A stretch of 64,000 bases of DNA from Streptococcus infantis (GCF_000960085.1 NZ_JYGT01000002.1:43683-107682), one strand, 5' to 3'; positions 17,351 to 28,053 are shown, numbered from the stretch's first letter. Numbers and translations: made by a program. The notes: generated by a model not told the origin, from the letters alone.

Positions 17351-17991
17351 TAACGTTTTAATTGTAGATGCTGTAAAATGTCTGTTGGGTGGTGAGCAAT
17401 CCAGTCAGGATGATAGGTCATGAGCTCCGTTTCATCGCCGAATCCCCAAGTCACCGCTAGTTTTTTAATACCAGTTTCTTGGGCGCCAATCATATCAAAC
17501 TTGGTATCTCCAACAATAACCACTTTTTCTGGCTCCAAGTTATGAGTTGCCAAAGCTTGACGGATGACATCCGCCTTGTGAAGTGCTTGAGGGCTTGAAC
17601 CATAGATACCGTCAAAGAAATGATTGATTTCAAAGTTGCTTGTCATATGGACTGCTGTTGGAGTGTTTTTGGTTGTTGTGATATAGAGAGGATATTGTTG
17701 AGCTAGTTCAGTTAGCAGGCTTTTGATTTGTGGAAAGAGCTGGGCTTCGTAAACTCCCTTTTCCTTATAGTAGGAACGATAAAGCTGGATAGCTGTTTCA
17801 ACTTGATCTGCTGGGAGGCAACTAGCGAAACTTGTTTCTAATGGTGGTCCCATAAAGCTACGGATGGTTTTTGCATCTGGACTATAGACTCCCAGTTGTT
17901 CGAAAGTATAGGTGAACCCATTGTGAATACCGATTGAACTATCTACAAGGGTTCCATCTAGATCGAAAAAGATGGCTGATAGAGATGACAT
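17350..17991 (-). CDS. HAD hydrolase, phosphoglycolate phosphatase-like
   Basis: A 213-aa haloacid dehalogenase-superfamily phosphatase of the Gph/PGMB subclass with an alpha-helical cap. The catalytic motifs are FFDLDGTLVD (nucleophile Asp in motif I), TTTKN (motif II), a later conserved Lys and GDTKFDM (motif III). Small phosphorylated metabolites are the usual substrates. The start at 17991 has AGGAG upstream. It lies 23 bp after sdaAA and may be read as part of that operon. Confidence 0.88.
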   Translation of the reverse strand: MSSLSAIFFDLDGTLVDSSIGIHNGFTYTFEQLGVYSPDAKTIRSFMGPPLETSFASCLPADQVETAIQLYRSYYKEKGVYEAQLFPQIKSLLTELAQQYPLYITTTKNTPTAVHMTSNFEINHFFDGIYGSSPQALHKADVIRQALATHNLEPEKVVIVGDTKFDMIGAQETGIKKLAVTWGFGDETELMTYHPDWIAHHPTDILQHLQLKR

Positions 17992-18014
17992 TGATTCTCC
18001 TCATAATGATGAAA

Positions 18015-18887
18015 TTATTCACCAAAGATTTCTTTTTGAAGGCGACGACCTGTCGGTGTGGCAGCAAGGCCTCCCTCGGCAGTTTCACGAAAGGCGGTTG
18101 GAAGACTAGAGCCCACTTGGTACATGGCATCAATGACTTCATCAACTGGGATTTTTGATTCGATACCAGCTAAGGCCATATCGGCTGCGATAAAGGCGAA
18201 GCTTGCTCCCATGGCGTTACGCTTAACGCATGGAACTTCAACCAAACCTGCAACGGGATCGCAGATAAGACCAAGCATATTTTTGATAACGAAGGCGATG
18301 GCCTGGCTCGCTTGATAAGGCGTTCCGCCAGCAGCTAGGGTTAGGGCAGCAGCGCTCATGGCTGAAGCTGAACCAACTTCGGCTTGACAGCCACCTTCGG
18401 CACCTGAGATAGAAGCATTGTTCGCAATGACAAGACCAAAAGCACCCGCAGCAAATAAGAAATCTAGTTGTTGTTCATGAGTTAGACCCAACTTTTGAAT
18501 AGCAGCTGTGAGGACAGCGGGAAGACAACCGGCACTACCAGCAGTAGGAGTTGCACAGACCAATCCCATCTTGGCATTGTGTTCATTAACGGCGATAGCG
18601 TTACGGGCCGCAGACAAGACAGTGAAGTCAGACAGCGTCTTTCCTTTTTTGATGTAGTGGTCAAGCTTGGCAGCATCACCACCTGTCAAACCGCTACGAG
18701 ATTTCTTTTCACTAAGGCCAAGTTCAACAGAAGCTTTCATGACTTCAAGATTACGTTCCATGAGTAGGAGAACTTCTTCGCGTTCACGACCGGTTAGCTC
18801 AAACTCAGTCGTAATCATGAGTTCAGCAACATTTCCTTGAAAATCAAGTTCGGCTTGTTCGACTAATTCTTTGATAGAGTAAAACAT
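18015..18887 (-). CDS. sdaAA: L-serine dehydratase, alpha subunit
   Basis: Catalytic subunit (290 aa) of the iron-sulfur L-serine dehydratase, which converts L-serine to pyruvate and ammonia. Cluster-binding cysteines are visible in GSAGCLPAVL, EGGCQAE and CDPVAGLVEVPC. The length fits the two-subunit Gram-positive form. It lies 8 bp after sdaAB, so the two are translated from one mRNA. The product pyruvate feeds fermentation. Confidence 0.95.
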   Translation of the reverse strand: MFYSIKELVEQAELDFQGNVAELMITTEFELTGREREEVLLLMERNLEVMKASVELGLSEKKSRSGLTGGDAAKLDHYIKKGKTLSDFTVLSAARNAIAVNEHNAKMGLVCATPTAGSAGCLPAVLTAAIQKLGLTHEQQLDFLFAAGAFGLVIANNASISGAEGGCQAEVGSASAMSAAALTLAAGGTPYQASQAIAFVIKNMLGLICDPVAGLVEVPCVKRNAMGASFAFIAADMALAGIESKIPVDEVIDAMYQVGSSLPTAFRETAEGGLAATPTGRRLQKEIFGE

Positions 18888-18895
18888 ATTTTCTC

Positions 18896-19567
18896 CTATT
18901 GAAAGAAGTTGACATTGTGCAAATGAGGAATTTTACGAATTTCTTCGATAGATTCTTCACAGTTACGACTATCAACTTCGATAATCATGATGGCTTTTTC
19001 ACCAGCTTTTTCTCGAGTTACATTCATTTGAGCGATGTTAATATCAAAGCGCGATAAGGCCTCTGTCACATGAGCAATCATACCAGGGACATCCTGATGA
19101 ACGATGATAATGGTAGGGGTGTTCATGTTGAGAGATACGGCAAAGCCATTTAGTTCTGTCACCTGGATGTTACCACCACCGATTGAGATTCCTGTTACAC
19201 TGATAGTCTTACGATCGTTCTTCACAGTGATTTTTGTGGTGTTTGGGTGGGGAGCATTACTATCTTTTTGGATGGTCCATACGATTTTAATGCCACGCTT
19301 ATGAGCAATTTCTAAACTATTTGGAATTTCTGGATCATCTGTATCCATGCCCAAAATCCCAGCGACTAGGGCAAGGTCTGTCCCGTGTCCACGATAGGTT
19401 TTTGCAAAAGAATTAAAAAGCTGGAACTCGACCTCAGTTGGTGTATCATCAAAAATTGATGAAACAATTTTCCCAATTCGAACAGCTCCTGCCGTGTGAC
19501 TACTAGATGGTCCAATCATAACTGGTCCGATAATATCAAAGACAGATTGAAAACGAAGTGATTGCAT
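18896..19567 (-). CDS. sdaAB: L-serine dehydratase, beta subunit
   Basis: Regulatory subunit (223 aa): an N-terminal serine-dehydratase beta domain with the motif IGPSSSHTAGAVRIG, and a C-terminal ACT domain (IIVHQDVPGMIAHVTEAL) that probably senses serine. It is the first gene of the sdaAB-sdaAA(-HAD) operon. Start ATG 19567 with AGGGG. The promoter is a minus-strand extended -10 at 19598. Confidence 0.95.
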   Translation of the reverse strand: MQSLRFQSVFDIIGPVMIGPSSSHTAGAVRIGKIVSSIFDDTPTEVEFQLFNSFAKTYRGHGTDLALVAGILGMDTDDPEIPNSLEIAHKRGIKIVWTIQKDSNAPHPNTTKITVKNDRKTISVTGISIGGGNIQVTELNGFAVSLNMNTPTIIIVHQDVPGMIAHVTEALSRFDINIAQMNVTREKAGEKAIMIIEVDSRNCEESIEEIRKIPHLHNVNFFQ

Positions 19568-19597
19568 CTGTTTCCCCTTAAAAAGATTCTTACTTCT

Positions 19598-19606
19598 ATT
19601 ATAGCA
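19598..19606 (-). promoter_or_regulatory. Extended -10 promoter of the serine dehydratase operon
   Basis: On the minus strand TGC-TATAAT lies about 30 nt upstream of the sdaAB start. No convincing -35 is visible. Confidence 0.65.
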
Positions 19607-19809
19607 AAGTTTAGATGTAAGTGCTTATTTCCGTTCCAAAATCTCTAAAAACACCAAAAACCCTTTAATAACAAGGCTTTTGTAACAAAAAAAGCTGTTT
19701 TTAAGTAAATAAATCACAGTTCTGTAACATTTCTACACAAAATCGTTAACAAATAGTAACAATAGAAGGGTATCATGGTAGTATAAGAAAGAAGGAGAAA
19801 CTTTTTTAA

Positions 19810-20454
19810 ATGAAATCAAACATTAAAACTAAATTTGCGGGATTAGCAGTAGTACTTGCTTTCCTAGCACCATCATTAACTTTTGCACAAGAATCAAAAA
19901 CTTACACAGTCAAAGCTGGAGATACTCTCTCAGAAATTGCTGAAACTTACAACACAACAGTTGATAAATTGGCTAAATTGAACAACATTAAAAACGTTGA
20001 CCTCATCTATGTTGACCAAGTTTTAGTTATTGAAGGAGAAGCTCCAGTTGTAGCGGCGACTCCTGCAACGACAACTCCTGCACCATCTGCAAATACTGAA
20101 GCTCCGGTTTCAACACCAGCCCCAGCGACTGCAGAAGAAACTCCAGTTGTAGAAGAAACTTCTGCTCCAGCAACTGCAACACCAGCACCAGTAGCAGAAG
20201 AGAGCACAACACCAGCTGCGACTGTAAGCGGATCTGAAGCAGAAGCGAAAGAATGGATTGCTCAAAAAGAATCAGGTGGTAGCTACACAGCTACAAACGG
20301 ACGCTACATCGGACGTTACCAATTGACAGATTCATACTTGAACGGTGACTATTCAGCAGAAAACCAAGAACGTGTAGCAGATGCTTACGTTTCAGGACGT
20401 TACGGTTCATGGACAGCTGCTAAGAACTTCTGGCTTAACAACGGTTGGTACTAA
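19810..20454 (+). CDS. Secreted LysM wall protein with Apf-like C-terminal domain
   Basis: A 214-aa exported protein: signal peptide (about 1-26, cleavage near TFAQ-ES), one LysM peptidoglycan-binding domain (about 30-75, [17 protein letters not shown]), an Ala/Pro/Thr/Glu-rich linker (80-145) and a C-terminal domain ([19 protein letters not shown] ... NFWLNNGWY) resembling aggregation-promoting-factor/transglycosylase-like domains, with E in the ESGG motif as the candidate catalytic residue. It corresponds to pneumococcal SP_0107/spr0096, a known WalRK regulon member. Upstream there are TGTAAC half-sites (19681, 19723) but no clear full WalR box. The ribosome site AAGGAG is 12 nt from ATG, longer than usual. 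Confidence 0.9.
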   Translation: MKSNIKTKFAGLAVVLAFLAPSLTFAQESKTYTVKAGDTLSEIAETYNTTVDKLAKLNNIKNVDLIYVDQVLVIEGEAPVVAATPATTTPAPSANTEAPVSTPAPATAEETPVVEETSAPATATPAPVAEESTTPAATVSGSEAEAKEWIAQKESGGSYTATNGRYIGRYQLTDSYLNGDYSAENQERVADAYVSGRYGSWTAAKNFWLNNGWY

Positions 20455-20460
20455 GAAATA

Positions 20461-20488
20461 AAAAAAGAGTCTTGAAAGGCTCTTTTTT
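20461..20488 (+). terminator. Terminator after the LysM gene
   Basis: The stem AAAAAGAGTC / GGCTCTTTTT with a TTGAAA loop and T run. Confidence 0.9.
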
Positions 20489-20612
20489 TATTTTTATTTA
20501 ATGAGAGATACTTTTTAAAGATTAGTGATGGCAGATTCATTAATACTAATGATGTTTACGGAATTTTTCACTCGAATTAGTAAGATGAACGGTTTGTTTC
20601 GTGAACTTCAGT

Positions 20613-21419
20613 CTAATCACTGTGGTTATTAGACTCTGCTTGAGAACCGGAAGAATTAGAAGGTTGACCTTGTGTATCAACACTATGATTTCCTTCACTG
20701 CCAGCGCTATCAGACGAATATTGCTCAGCTGCAGGTGCTTGAGAATTATTTATACTTCCATATGATTCAGTATAGGTTGGAGTGTAGCTGCTATCATCCG
20801 AATAGTAGACTTCAGTCCTCTGAACGCTACTAGTTGTTTCTGTTTGGTTAGATTTTTGTTCTTCTTTTTTTGTCAAGAATTCAACTTGTTTTTGGAATTT
20901 AGAGATCAGTTCTTGAATTGGTTTTATCTTTTCTTCAAGAACAGCTTGGTCGATGGCAGAATTAATGTTTTTAATGATGTCTATTATTTTTTGCAAGGAA
21001 GTAATGGTTGTTTCGAGTGTTTGTTTATCTTGAAACTGACTATCAGAATCCTTTATATATAATTTTAAAGCTTTTTCAGTATAATGCTTTGTGACTTTAT
21101 CGGCAGTAGAAGTGAGAAAGTCTGTTAGTGTCTTTTTACCAGCATCAGTGGTTGGTTTCAATTCCTGAATCTTTTTCCAATCATCTATTATGCTTTCAGA
21201 ATCGATGTTGAAGTCTTTAATAGCCTTTTTTACATATTCAACATCTTGTTGATTTTTTTGTTGTTTGATGAGAGCAACGTTTCCTCTCTCTGCTTGAACA
21301 TGTTCTTGATGGAGGACTAAGGCTGTTAAAAGTCCAATACCTGCAATAAGTGTAATAATAAAAATAGTATTTTTTGATTTTAGAATATCTTTGTAGTTGT
21401 TCACAATAGTTCTACGCAC
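20613..21419 (-). CDS. Membrane-anchored coiled-coil protein of unknown function
   Basis: A 268-aa protein with a short basic cytoplasmic tail, one transmembrane helix (TIFIITLIAGIGLLTALVL, about residues 18-36), a long helical extracellular region with Lys/Glu-rich coiled-coil character (40-190) and a Ser/Gln/Gly-rich disordered C-terminus (190-268). I do not recognise a family. The start is uncertain: GTG 21419 has no close ribosome site, because the strong AAGGAGG lies about 37 nt upstream in front of an 11-codon ORF that ends just after this GTG. The stop codon sits in an AGTCTAAT/ATTAGACT hairpin (20610-20635). Confidence 0.65.
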   Translation of the reverse strand: MRRTIVNNYKDILKSKNTIFIITLIAGIGLLTALVLHQEHVQAERGNVALIKQQKNQQDVEYVKKAIKDFNIDSESIIDDWKKIQELKPTTDAGKKTLTDFLTSTADKVTKHYTEKALKLYIKDSDSQFQDKQTLETTITSLQKIIDIIKNINSAIDQAVLEEKIKPIQELISKFQKQVEFLTKKEEQKSNQTETTSSVQRTEVYYSDDSSYTPTYTESYGSINNSQAPAAEQYSSDSAGSEGNHSVDTQGQPSNSSGSQAESNNHSD

Positions 21420-21447
21420 GTGGATAAAGGTATATGTAAGGAATCAT
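21412..21447 (-). CDS. Possible 11-codon leader ORF coupled to the downstream gene
   Basis: ATG 21447 follows AAGGAGG by 9 nt and encodes MIPYIYLYPRA before a TAG that overlaps the next gene's GTG by a few bases. The good ribosome site and overlapping stop/start suggest translational coupling. A frameshift in the real gene's N-terminus is the alternative. Confidence 0.35.
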   Translation of the reverse strand: MIPYIYLYPRA

Positions 21448-21598
21448 GTGCGCATTCCTCCTTATTACAGTATATCATTTTTAGTTGATTTTAAAAATAA
21501 GTTTTTAAAGAGAATAGAAGTTTAGGTATGAATTACTTTTTTGTGTTCTTAATTTTATGTATTTACAGAAGAGATTGCTAGATTTGTCAGCCTCTTTC

Positions 21599-21627
21599 TT
21601 GTCTTCTCTATCTAAGCATGTTATAAT
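21599..21627 (+). promoter_or_regulatory. mnmA promoter
   Basis: TTGTCT (21599), a 17-bp spacer and TATAAT (21622-21627) with an extended TGT. Confidence 0.75.
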
Positions 21628-21640
21628 GAAAACTGCTCAA

Positions 21641-22830
<1,190 letters not shown>

Positions 22831-22852
22831 AGATGTTCTAAGAGGATTGAAT

Positions 22853-23284
22853 ATGTTTCAGTTTTTTAAGAAGAAAACGGCTAAAAAAGAGAAATCAATG
22901 ACTCTCTCTGACTACAAAAAACAGTATTTAAGGGAGAAAACGACAGAGTCGATAGAGGTCTTGTTCAAAGAATTGAAGCAGGCTAAAGTCTGGGTTCCCT
23001 TCAATCCTTCTCTGATGGATGAGAGTGACGGACAAGAAGGTGCTCGCCTAAAACCGGATATTCTGCAAAAGGGAGATGACTACTTTTATCCTTGCTTCTC
23101 AGAAACTCAAGACATCCCCAAAGACTATTACGACCGCTTTTCTTGGTTGCAATTATCTCTTACGGACTGTTTGTTTGCAGCGGAAGGGATAGAGAGTTTT
23201 CCTGTGAGAGGGATTGTTCTGGATGCTTTCTCTGACCCAGTTGAGATTGACCAAGGAGCTTTTGAAGCAATTCGCCAATCATAG
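22853..23284 (+). CDS. Uncharacterised cytoplasmic protein, possibly SseB-like
   Basis: A 143-aa soluble protein with a basic start (FQFFKKKTAKKEK) followed by a mixed alpha/beta domain (ESIEVLFKELKQAKVWVPF ... DDYFYPCFSETQDIP) whose pattern resembles SseB-like N-terminal domains; this is tentative. It lies 22 bp after mnmA with an AGAGG site, so it is probably cotranscribed. No catalytic motif is visible. Confidence 0.72.
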   Translation: MFQFFKKKTAKKEKSMTLSDYKKQYLREKTTESIEVLFKELKQAKVWVPFNPSLMDESDGQEGARLKPDILQKGDDYFYPCFSETQDIPKDYYDRFSWLQLSLTDCLFAAEGIESFPVRGIVLDAFSDPVEIDQGAFEAIRQS

Positions 23285-23294
23285 TACATTTAGA

Positions 23295-23322
23295 TTGACA
23301 AATGTTCTCAATTTGCTACAAT
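23295..23322 (+). promoter_or_regulatory. Promoter of the Nudix-mnmG unit
   Basis: TTGACA (23295), a 16-bp spacer and TACAAT (23317-23322) with TGC in front. It is followed by a 110-nt leader with a GCAGG/CCTGC hairpin near 23365. Confidence 0.7.
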
Positions 23323-23432
23323 AATAAAAGCAATAGAAATGATGGTCAAAGCTCATGGATGTTGCAGGCTTTTTGTCCTGCACTTCTTACGAGTTTTGAC
23401 TGTTTTTGTGTCGTTTAAGGGAAAGGACAAAA

Positions 23433-23888
23433 ATGACTCAACAAGACTTTCGGACAAAGGTGGGAAATACGGTTTTTGGTGTTCGGGCGACAGCGTTGAT
23501 TCTCCAAAATCGCAAACTTCTAGTTACTAAAGACAAGGACAAGTATTACACTATTGGCGGTGCGATTCAAGTCAATGAAAGCACGGAAGACGCGGTAGTC
23601 CGTGAAGTGATCGAAGAACTGGGTGTCAAAGCTGAGGCTAGGCAGCTAGCTTTCGTGGTTGAAAATCGTTTTGAACAGGACGGTGTTTCCTATCACAACA
23701 TCGAATTTCATTATCTGGTTGATCTACTGGAGGACGCCCCATTGACCATGCAGGAAGATGAGAAATCTCAGCCCTGCGAGTGGATTGACTTGGATAAGCT
23801 CCAGAATACCCAGCTAGTTCCAGCCTTTTTGAAAACAGCCCTGCCAAATTGGGATGGACAATTACGACACATCCATCTTAACGAATAG
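23433..23888 (+). CDS. Nudix hydrolase (first of two)
   Basis: A 151-aa Nudix pyrophosphatase. The Nudix box fits GX5EX7REUXEEXGU: GAIQVNE, then REVIEELGV. The start ATG 23433 follows AAAGGA. Substrate unknown; MutT-like sanitation of nucleotides or dinucleotide/cap hydrolysis are typical roles. It is 8 bp from the second Nudix gene and in the same transcription unit as mnmG. Confidence 0.9.
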   Translation: MTQQDFRTKVGNTVFGVRATALILQNRKLLVTKDKDKYYTIGGAIQVNESTEDAVVREVIEELGVKAEARQLAFVVENRFEQDGVSYHNIEFHYLVDLLEDAPLTMQEDEKSQPCEWIDLDKLQNTQLVPAFLKTALPNWDGQLRHIHLNE

Positions 23889-23896
23889 GAGAGAAA

Positions 23897-24328
23897 ATGA
23901 TGGTTAAGCTTATTGCCCATGTACTTGTTCATAGTGGTGGTGATTATTTGCTCATTCAGCGTTCGGAAATTAAAAGAGGACAACCCAACGTTTATCCGAC
24001 TTACTGGGATATTCCTGGTGGCGGGGTTGAAAAGGGTGAACTTCCGCGAGATGGAGCTCTTAGAGAATGCATTGAAGAAGCGGGAATTAGGCTAGATAGC
24101 AGTTCGCTCAAACTTCTTCACGAAGATAGTCAACTGGATACCTCTAAGGATACGGTCTTTACTCGCTTAGTTTATAAAGCAGAGTGGGTTGAGGAGAAGC
24201 CAATTATCAGATTAGATCCTGAAGAACATACACACTTTAAATGGGTTACCATGGATCAAGCTCTAGAGGAGGAGAAGTTAGTTCCCTATTTGCGAGAAAT
24301 TTTTGAAAGGTTAAGAAATGACTTATAA
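23897..24328 (+). CDS. Nudix hydrolase (second of two)
   Basis: A 143-aa Nudix protein with a complete box (GGGVEKGE, then RECIEEAGI). Only the Nudix motif is shared with the preceding protein, so this is not a recent duplication. The start is ATG 23897 or the next codon 23900, with AGGAG upstream. Its last 11 bp overlap the start of mnmG, which implies coupled translation. Confidence 0.9.
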   Translation: MMVKLIAHVLVHSGGDYLLIQRSEIKRGQPNVYPTYWDIPGGGVEKGELPRDGALRECIEEAGIRLDSSSLKLLHEDSQLDTSKDTVFTRLVYKAEWVEEKPIIRLDPEEHTHFKWVTMDQALEEEKLVPYLREIFERLRNDL

Positions 24329-26234
24329 TTTTACGGAAGAATACGATATTATTGTAATTGGTGCGGGACACGCTGGGGTCGAGGCTTCCTTGGCTGCCAG
24401 CCGTATGGGCTGTAAGGTTTTGCTTGCGACCATCAACATTGAAATGCTGGCTTTCATGCCATGTAATCCCTCTATCGGTGGTTCTGCCAAGGGAATTGTC
24501 GTGCGTGAAGTCGACGCTCTCGGTGGGGAAATGGCCAAGACCATTGACAAGACTTATATCCAGATGAAGATGCTTAACACTGGGAAAGGCCCAGCTGTTC
24601 GTGCCCTTCGTGCGCAGGCTGACAAGGAGCTTTACTCTAAGGAAATGCGCAAGACAGTTGAAAACCAAGAAAATCTAACCCTACGTCAAACTATGATTGA
24701 TGAGATTTTGGTGGAAGATGGCAAGGTTGTCGGTGTGCGTACGGCAACTCATCAAGAGTATGCTGCCAAGGCAGTTATTGTGACAACAGGGACTGCCCTC
24801 CGTGGGGAAATCATCATCGGAGATCTCAAGTACTCATCAGGACCAAATCATAGCCTTGCTTCGATTAACCTAGCTGACAATCTCAAGGAACTTGGGCTTG
24901 AAATCGGTCGTTTCAAGACAGGAACACCTCCACGTGTCAAGGCTTCTTCTATCAACTACGATGTGACAGAGATTCAGCCAGGAGATGAGACACCTAATCA
25001 CTTCTCTTATACTTCACGTGACGAAGATTATGTCAAGGACCAAGTGCCATGTTGGTTGACCTACACCAACGGTACTAGTCATGAGATTATCCAAAACAAC
25101 CTCCACCGTGCGCCTATGTTTACAGGTGTGGTCAAGGGAGTGGGACCTCGCTATTGTCCGTCGATTGAGGATAAGATTGTTCGCTTTGCGGACAAGGAAC
25201 GTCACCAACTCTTTCTTGAGCCAGAAGGTCGCAATACAGAAGAAGTATATGTTCAAGGGCTTTCAACCAGCCTTCCTGAGGATGTGCAACGTGACTTGGT
25301 ACATTCCATCAAAGGTTTGGAAAATGCAGAGATGATGCGAACTGGTTATGCTATCGAGTACGACATGGTCTTGCCTCATCAATTGCGTGCGACTCTGGAA
25401 ACCAAGAAAATCTCAGGACTTTTCACAGCTGGTCAGACCAATGGAACGTCAGGTTACGAAGAAGCTGCTGGCCAAGGGATTATCGCTGGTATCAATGCGG
25501 CTCTGAAAATCCAAGGTAAGCCTGAGTTGATTCTGAAACGAAGCGACGGTTATATCGGAGTGATGATTGACGACTTGGTAACAAAGGGTACCATTGAACC
25601 CTACCGTCTCTTGACCAGTCGTGCTGAATACCGCCTCATTCTCCGTCATGACAATGCTGATATGCGTTTGACTGAGATGGGGCGCGAGATTGGGCTTGTT
25701 GACGATGAACGTTGGGCTCGTTTTGAAATCAAGAAAAATCGATTTGAAAATGAAATGAAGCGTTTAGACAGCATCAAACTCAAGCCAGTCAAGGAAACAA
25801 ATGCTAAGGTTGAAGCAATGGGCTTCAAGTCATTGACAGATGCGGTGACTGCCAAGGAATTCCTTCGTCGTCCTGAAGTTTCTTACCAAGATGTGGTGGC
25901 CTTCATCGGACCTGCTGCTGAAGAGTTAGATGACAAGATTATCGAATTGATTGAAACCGAAATCAAGTACGAAGGCTATATCTCAAAAGCCATGGATCAG
26001 GTTGCCAAGATGAAACGCATGGAAGAAAAACGAATTCCAGCCAATATTGACTGGGATGATATTGACTCTATCGCGACTGAAGCTCGTCAGAAGTTCAAGC
26101 TCATTAATCCAGAAACCATCGGTCAAGCCAGCCGTATCTCTGGTGTAAACCCAGCAGATATTTCTATTCTGATGGTGTACCTGGAAGGTAAAAATCGAAG
26201 CATTTCAAAAAACTTAGAAAAGAAAGCTGACTAA
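24318..26234 (+). CDS. mnmG: tRNA uridine-5-carboxymethylaminomethyl synthase subunit MnmG (GidA)
   Basis: FAD-binding subunit (638 aa) of MnmEG, which modifies C5 of U34 in several tRNAs. The FAD dinucleotide fold [12 protein letters not shown] lies at the N-terminus; the family Cys motif [13 protein letters not shown] and the GTPPRVK segment are present, and the C-terminal helical domain ([12 protein letters not shown]) is complete. Ribosome site AAGG before ATG 24318. A terminator follows directly. Confidence 0.97.
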   Translation: MTYNFTEEYDIIVIGAGHAGVEASLAASRMGCKVLLATINIEMLAFMPCNPSIGGSAKGIVVREVDALGGEMAKTIDKTYIQMKMLNTGKGPAVRALRAQADKELYSKEMRKTVENQENLTLRQTMIDEILVEDGKVVGVRTATHQEYAAKAVIVTTGTALRGEIIIGDLKYSSGPNHSLASINLADNLKELGLEIGRFKTGTPPRVKASSINYDVTEIQPGDETPNHFSYTSRDEDYVKDQVPCWLTYTNGTSHEIIQNNLHRAPMFTGVVKGVGPRYCPSIEDKIVRFADKERHQLFLEPEGRNTEEVYVQGLSTSLPEDVQRDLVHSIKGLENAEMMRTGYAIEYDMVLPHQLRATLETKKISGLFTAGQTNGTSGYEEAAGQGIIAGINAALKIQGKPELILKRSDGYIGVMIDDLVTKGTIEPYRLLTSRAEYRLILRHDNADMRLTEMGREIGLVDDERWARFEIKKNRFENEMKRLDSIKLKPVKETNAKVEAMGFKSLTDAVTAKEFLRRPEVSYQDVVAFIGPAAEELDDKIIELIETEIKYEGYISKAMDQVAKMKRMEEKRIPANIDWDDIDSIATEARQKFKLINPETIGQASRISGVNPADISILMVYLEGKNRSISKNLEKKAD

Positions 26235-26243
26235 AGATAAAAG

Positions 26244-26275
26244 ACTGAATTCTCTTTTGGGGAATTCAGTTTTTT
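26244..26275 (+). terminator. Terminator after mnmG
   Basis: The 9-bp stem ACTGAATTC / GAATTCAGT is followed by TTTTTT. Confidence 0.9.
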
Positions 26276-26320
26276 AGATTTTTCTTCTTTTTCCGAATGA
26301 AGAGAAAAGGAGGAATGATT

Positions 26321-26455
26321 ATGCTGACAGTAGAGGAAAAAACTTTTTTAGACCACTATAAAAAAGCTTCTTATCATCGTTTTTATGAGATTGAACGTTT
26401 TGTCTCCTTGTCTGAAAAGTTGTGTAAGCGTCTGCCGCAGGCTGACAAGAACTAG
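26321..26455 (+). CDS. Small 44-aa protein of unknown function
   Basis: A short ORF between the mnmG terminator and the GT-C gene. It begins MLTVEEKTFLDHYKK and ends KRLPQADKN. AAAAGGAGG ends 7 nt before ATG 26321, one of the best ribosome sites in the window; two further in-frame ATGs (26315, 26318) are too close to it. The protein is charged with one Cys and probably helical. I do not recognise a family. Confidence 0.6.
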   Translation: MLTVEEKTFLDHYKKASYHRFYEIERFVSLSEKLCKRLPQADKN

Positions 26456-26499
26456 ACTTTTTGATATACTAGAACAAATTAAAATATAGGAGAGAATAA

Positions 26500-28053
26500 A
26501 TGAACGTATATGGCAGATTAGAAGACGAACCAACTCCAACTTGGATGGGGAGTCAGGATGCTCCAGTAGAGAATGAGGAGCAACTTGAGGTTGAAACTCG
26601 TCAACCTGCCCACTTACCATTTTTTAATATCCTAATTTTGAGTACCTTAGTAGTACTTGTGTCTGTGATTCTACCCTATTTATTAGGACTGCTAAGTCCA
26701 GAGCAGGCTCAGGATTTCTATAATGGATGGGCTATGCATCAGAGTGGGGATATCTATTCAGATTATTTTGGTACTAGTGGTCTCCTCTATTACTTTTTAC
26801 AATATTTAACCAAGGGCAGTATTTTATTTGCCGTCTTTAATTGGTTAGCCTTAGTAGGTGCCGGATTCTTTCTTTTCCGTTCGGCTTACAATCTGATGGA
26901 ACAAAATAAGCAATCGCAACAAGTGTTGACGGTCTTTTATATCCTGGCTAGTGCTCTTAGTTTTGGTGGGGGATATGCAACTATTCTTGCCCTCCCATTC
27001 TTGTTCTATGCCTTGAGTTTAGTAACAGCTTATTTGGTAGAACCAAGTCATGACAGAGGTTTCATCCGTATTGGGATTAGCCTAGCTCTAGCATTTTTCT
27101 TTGCACCCTTGGTGACAACTTTATATGCATTTGTCTTATTTTTTGCTGTAACAGCTTTTAATGTTGGACGCAACAACTTGACTCATGGCCTCTATCAATT
27201 CTTTGCAGCGGGCCTTGGTTTTTCAATCTTCTTTTATTCAATCGGATATTACACAGCTTATAAAGGTAGCTTCGGAAATGCCATTAGTCAAATTCTCTAT
27301 CCATTAGATAGTTTAAACTTTACGTCTAACCCAGGATTATTCGACAATATCCTCTTCTATGGATTGTTGTCGATAGGTCTCGGAGTATTGACATTGGCAT
27401 TGACAGGACTCTTCAAATCGAAACCTTTGAAGCAATCAGTCTTATCAATCTCTGCTGCAATAGCTGTCACTTTGGTATTAGTTTTAGAAATTTTTTCTAC
27501 AGATCTTATCAATGGTAGTCGTATGGTTGAGCTCCTTCCCTTCTTGTCTATTCTATTGTTAACTCGAATTCGCACGTGGGAATTAGAGGGAGCCAGCCGT
27601 CGTAGAAGACGCAGAGAAGAAACTTCGGTATGGGGAGCTTTTCTAAAGGGAAATGCCTATCTGCCAATTGTAGCTCTGGCTTACCTATTTTTAGCACCTG
27701 TAGTATCACGATATTTGCTCCATGCGGAACAATATCAAGAACGTACAAGCATTGAATCTAAGGTCAAAGGGGAAACTCAAGCTACAGATCGTATCTATGT
27801 TTGGGATAATCTGACAAGTAGCTATAAAGCTAGCGAACGCTTGTCAGCTAGTCAGTTGCTATCGCCTAGATTACATACAGGGCTTGATGCAAATCGTACT
27901 AAGCTTGTAAATGATCTACGAGATAATCAACCAAAGATGATTGTTGTAAATACAAAGACAACTCTATGGACAGAAGTAGAGCAGCTTTTAGCTGAAAATT
28001 ATCAAGCGGTTCAAAGTGAATTCAAAGATTTCAAACTCTATAAATTAAAATAA
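26500..28053 (+). CDS. Multi-pass membrane protein, GT-C glycosyltransferase-like
   Basis: A 517-aa protein with an acidic cytoplasmic N-terminus (1-40), about 11-12 hydrophobic helices and a soluble C-terminal domain (about 415-517). The first external loop, GWAMHQSGDIYSDYFGTSG, has the Asp-containing layout of the catalytic loop of PMT/ArnT-type GT-C enzymes, which use polyprenyl-phosphate sugars. A cytoplasmic Arg-rich loop (RRRRRREET) precedes the last helix. Identification as a transferase is an inference from topology and this loop. Start ATG 26500 with AGGAGA. Confidence 0.68.
   Translation: MNVYGRLEDEPTPTWMGSQDAPVENEEQLEVETRQPAHLPFFNILILSTLVVLVSVILPYLLGLLSPEQAQDFYNGWAMHQSGDIYSDYFGTSGLLYYFLQYLTKGSILFAVFNWLALVGAGFFLFRSAYNLMEQNKQSQQVLTVFYILASALSFGGGYATILALPFLFYALSLVTAYLVEPSHDRGFIRIGISLALAFFFAPLVTTLYAFVLFFAVTAFNVGRNNLTHGLYQFFAAGLGFSIFFYSIGYYTAYKGSFGNAISQILYPLDSLNFTSNPGLFDNILFYGLLSIGLGVLTLALTGLFKSKPLKQSVLSISAAIAVTLVLVLEIFSTDLINGSRMVELLPFLSILLLTRIRTWELEGASRRRRRREETSVWGAFLKGNAYLPIVALAYLFLAPVVSRYLLHAEQYQERTSIESKVKGETQATDRIYVWDNLTSSYKASERLSASQLLSPRLHTGLDANRTKLVNDLRDNQPKMIVVNTKTTLWTEVEQLLAENYQAVQSEFKDFKLYKLK

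Noticed and set aside
19681..19761. WalR box upstream of the LysM gene
   Set aside because: TGTAAC half-sites exist but none is paired at the expected 5-bp spacing, so I do not call the site although the homologue is a WalR target.
20007..20212. Long antisense ORFs opposite the LysM gene
   Set aside because: They mirror the Ala/Pro/Thr/Glu-rich linker codons; they have no start signals.
23339..23530. 63-codon ORF in the leader of the first Nudix gene
   Set aside because: It overlaps the Nudix start in another frame, has no ribosome site and an unusual composition; probably just leader RNA.
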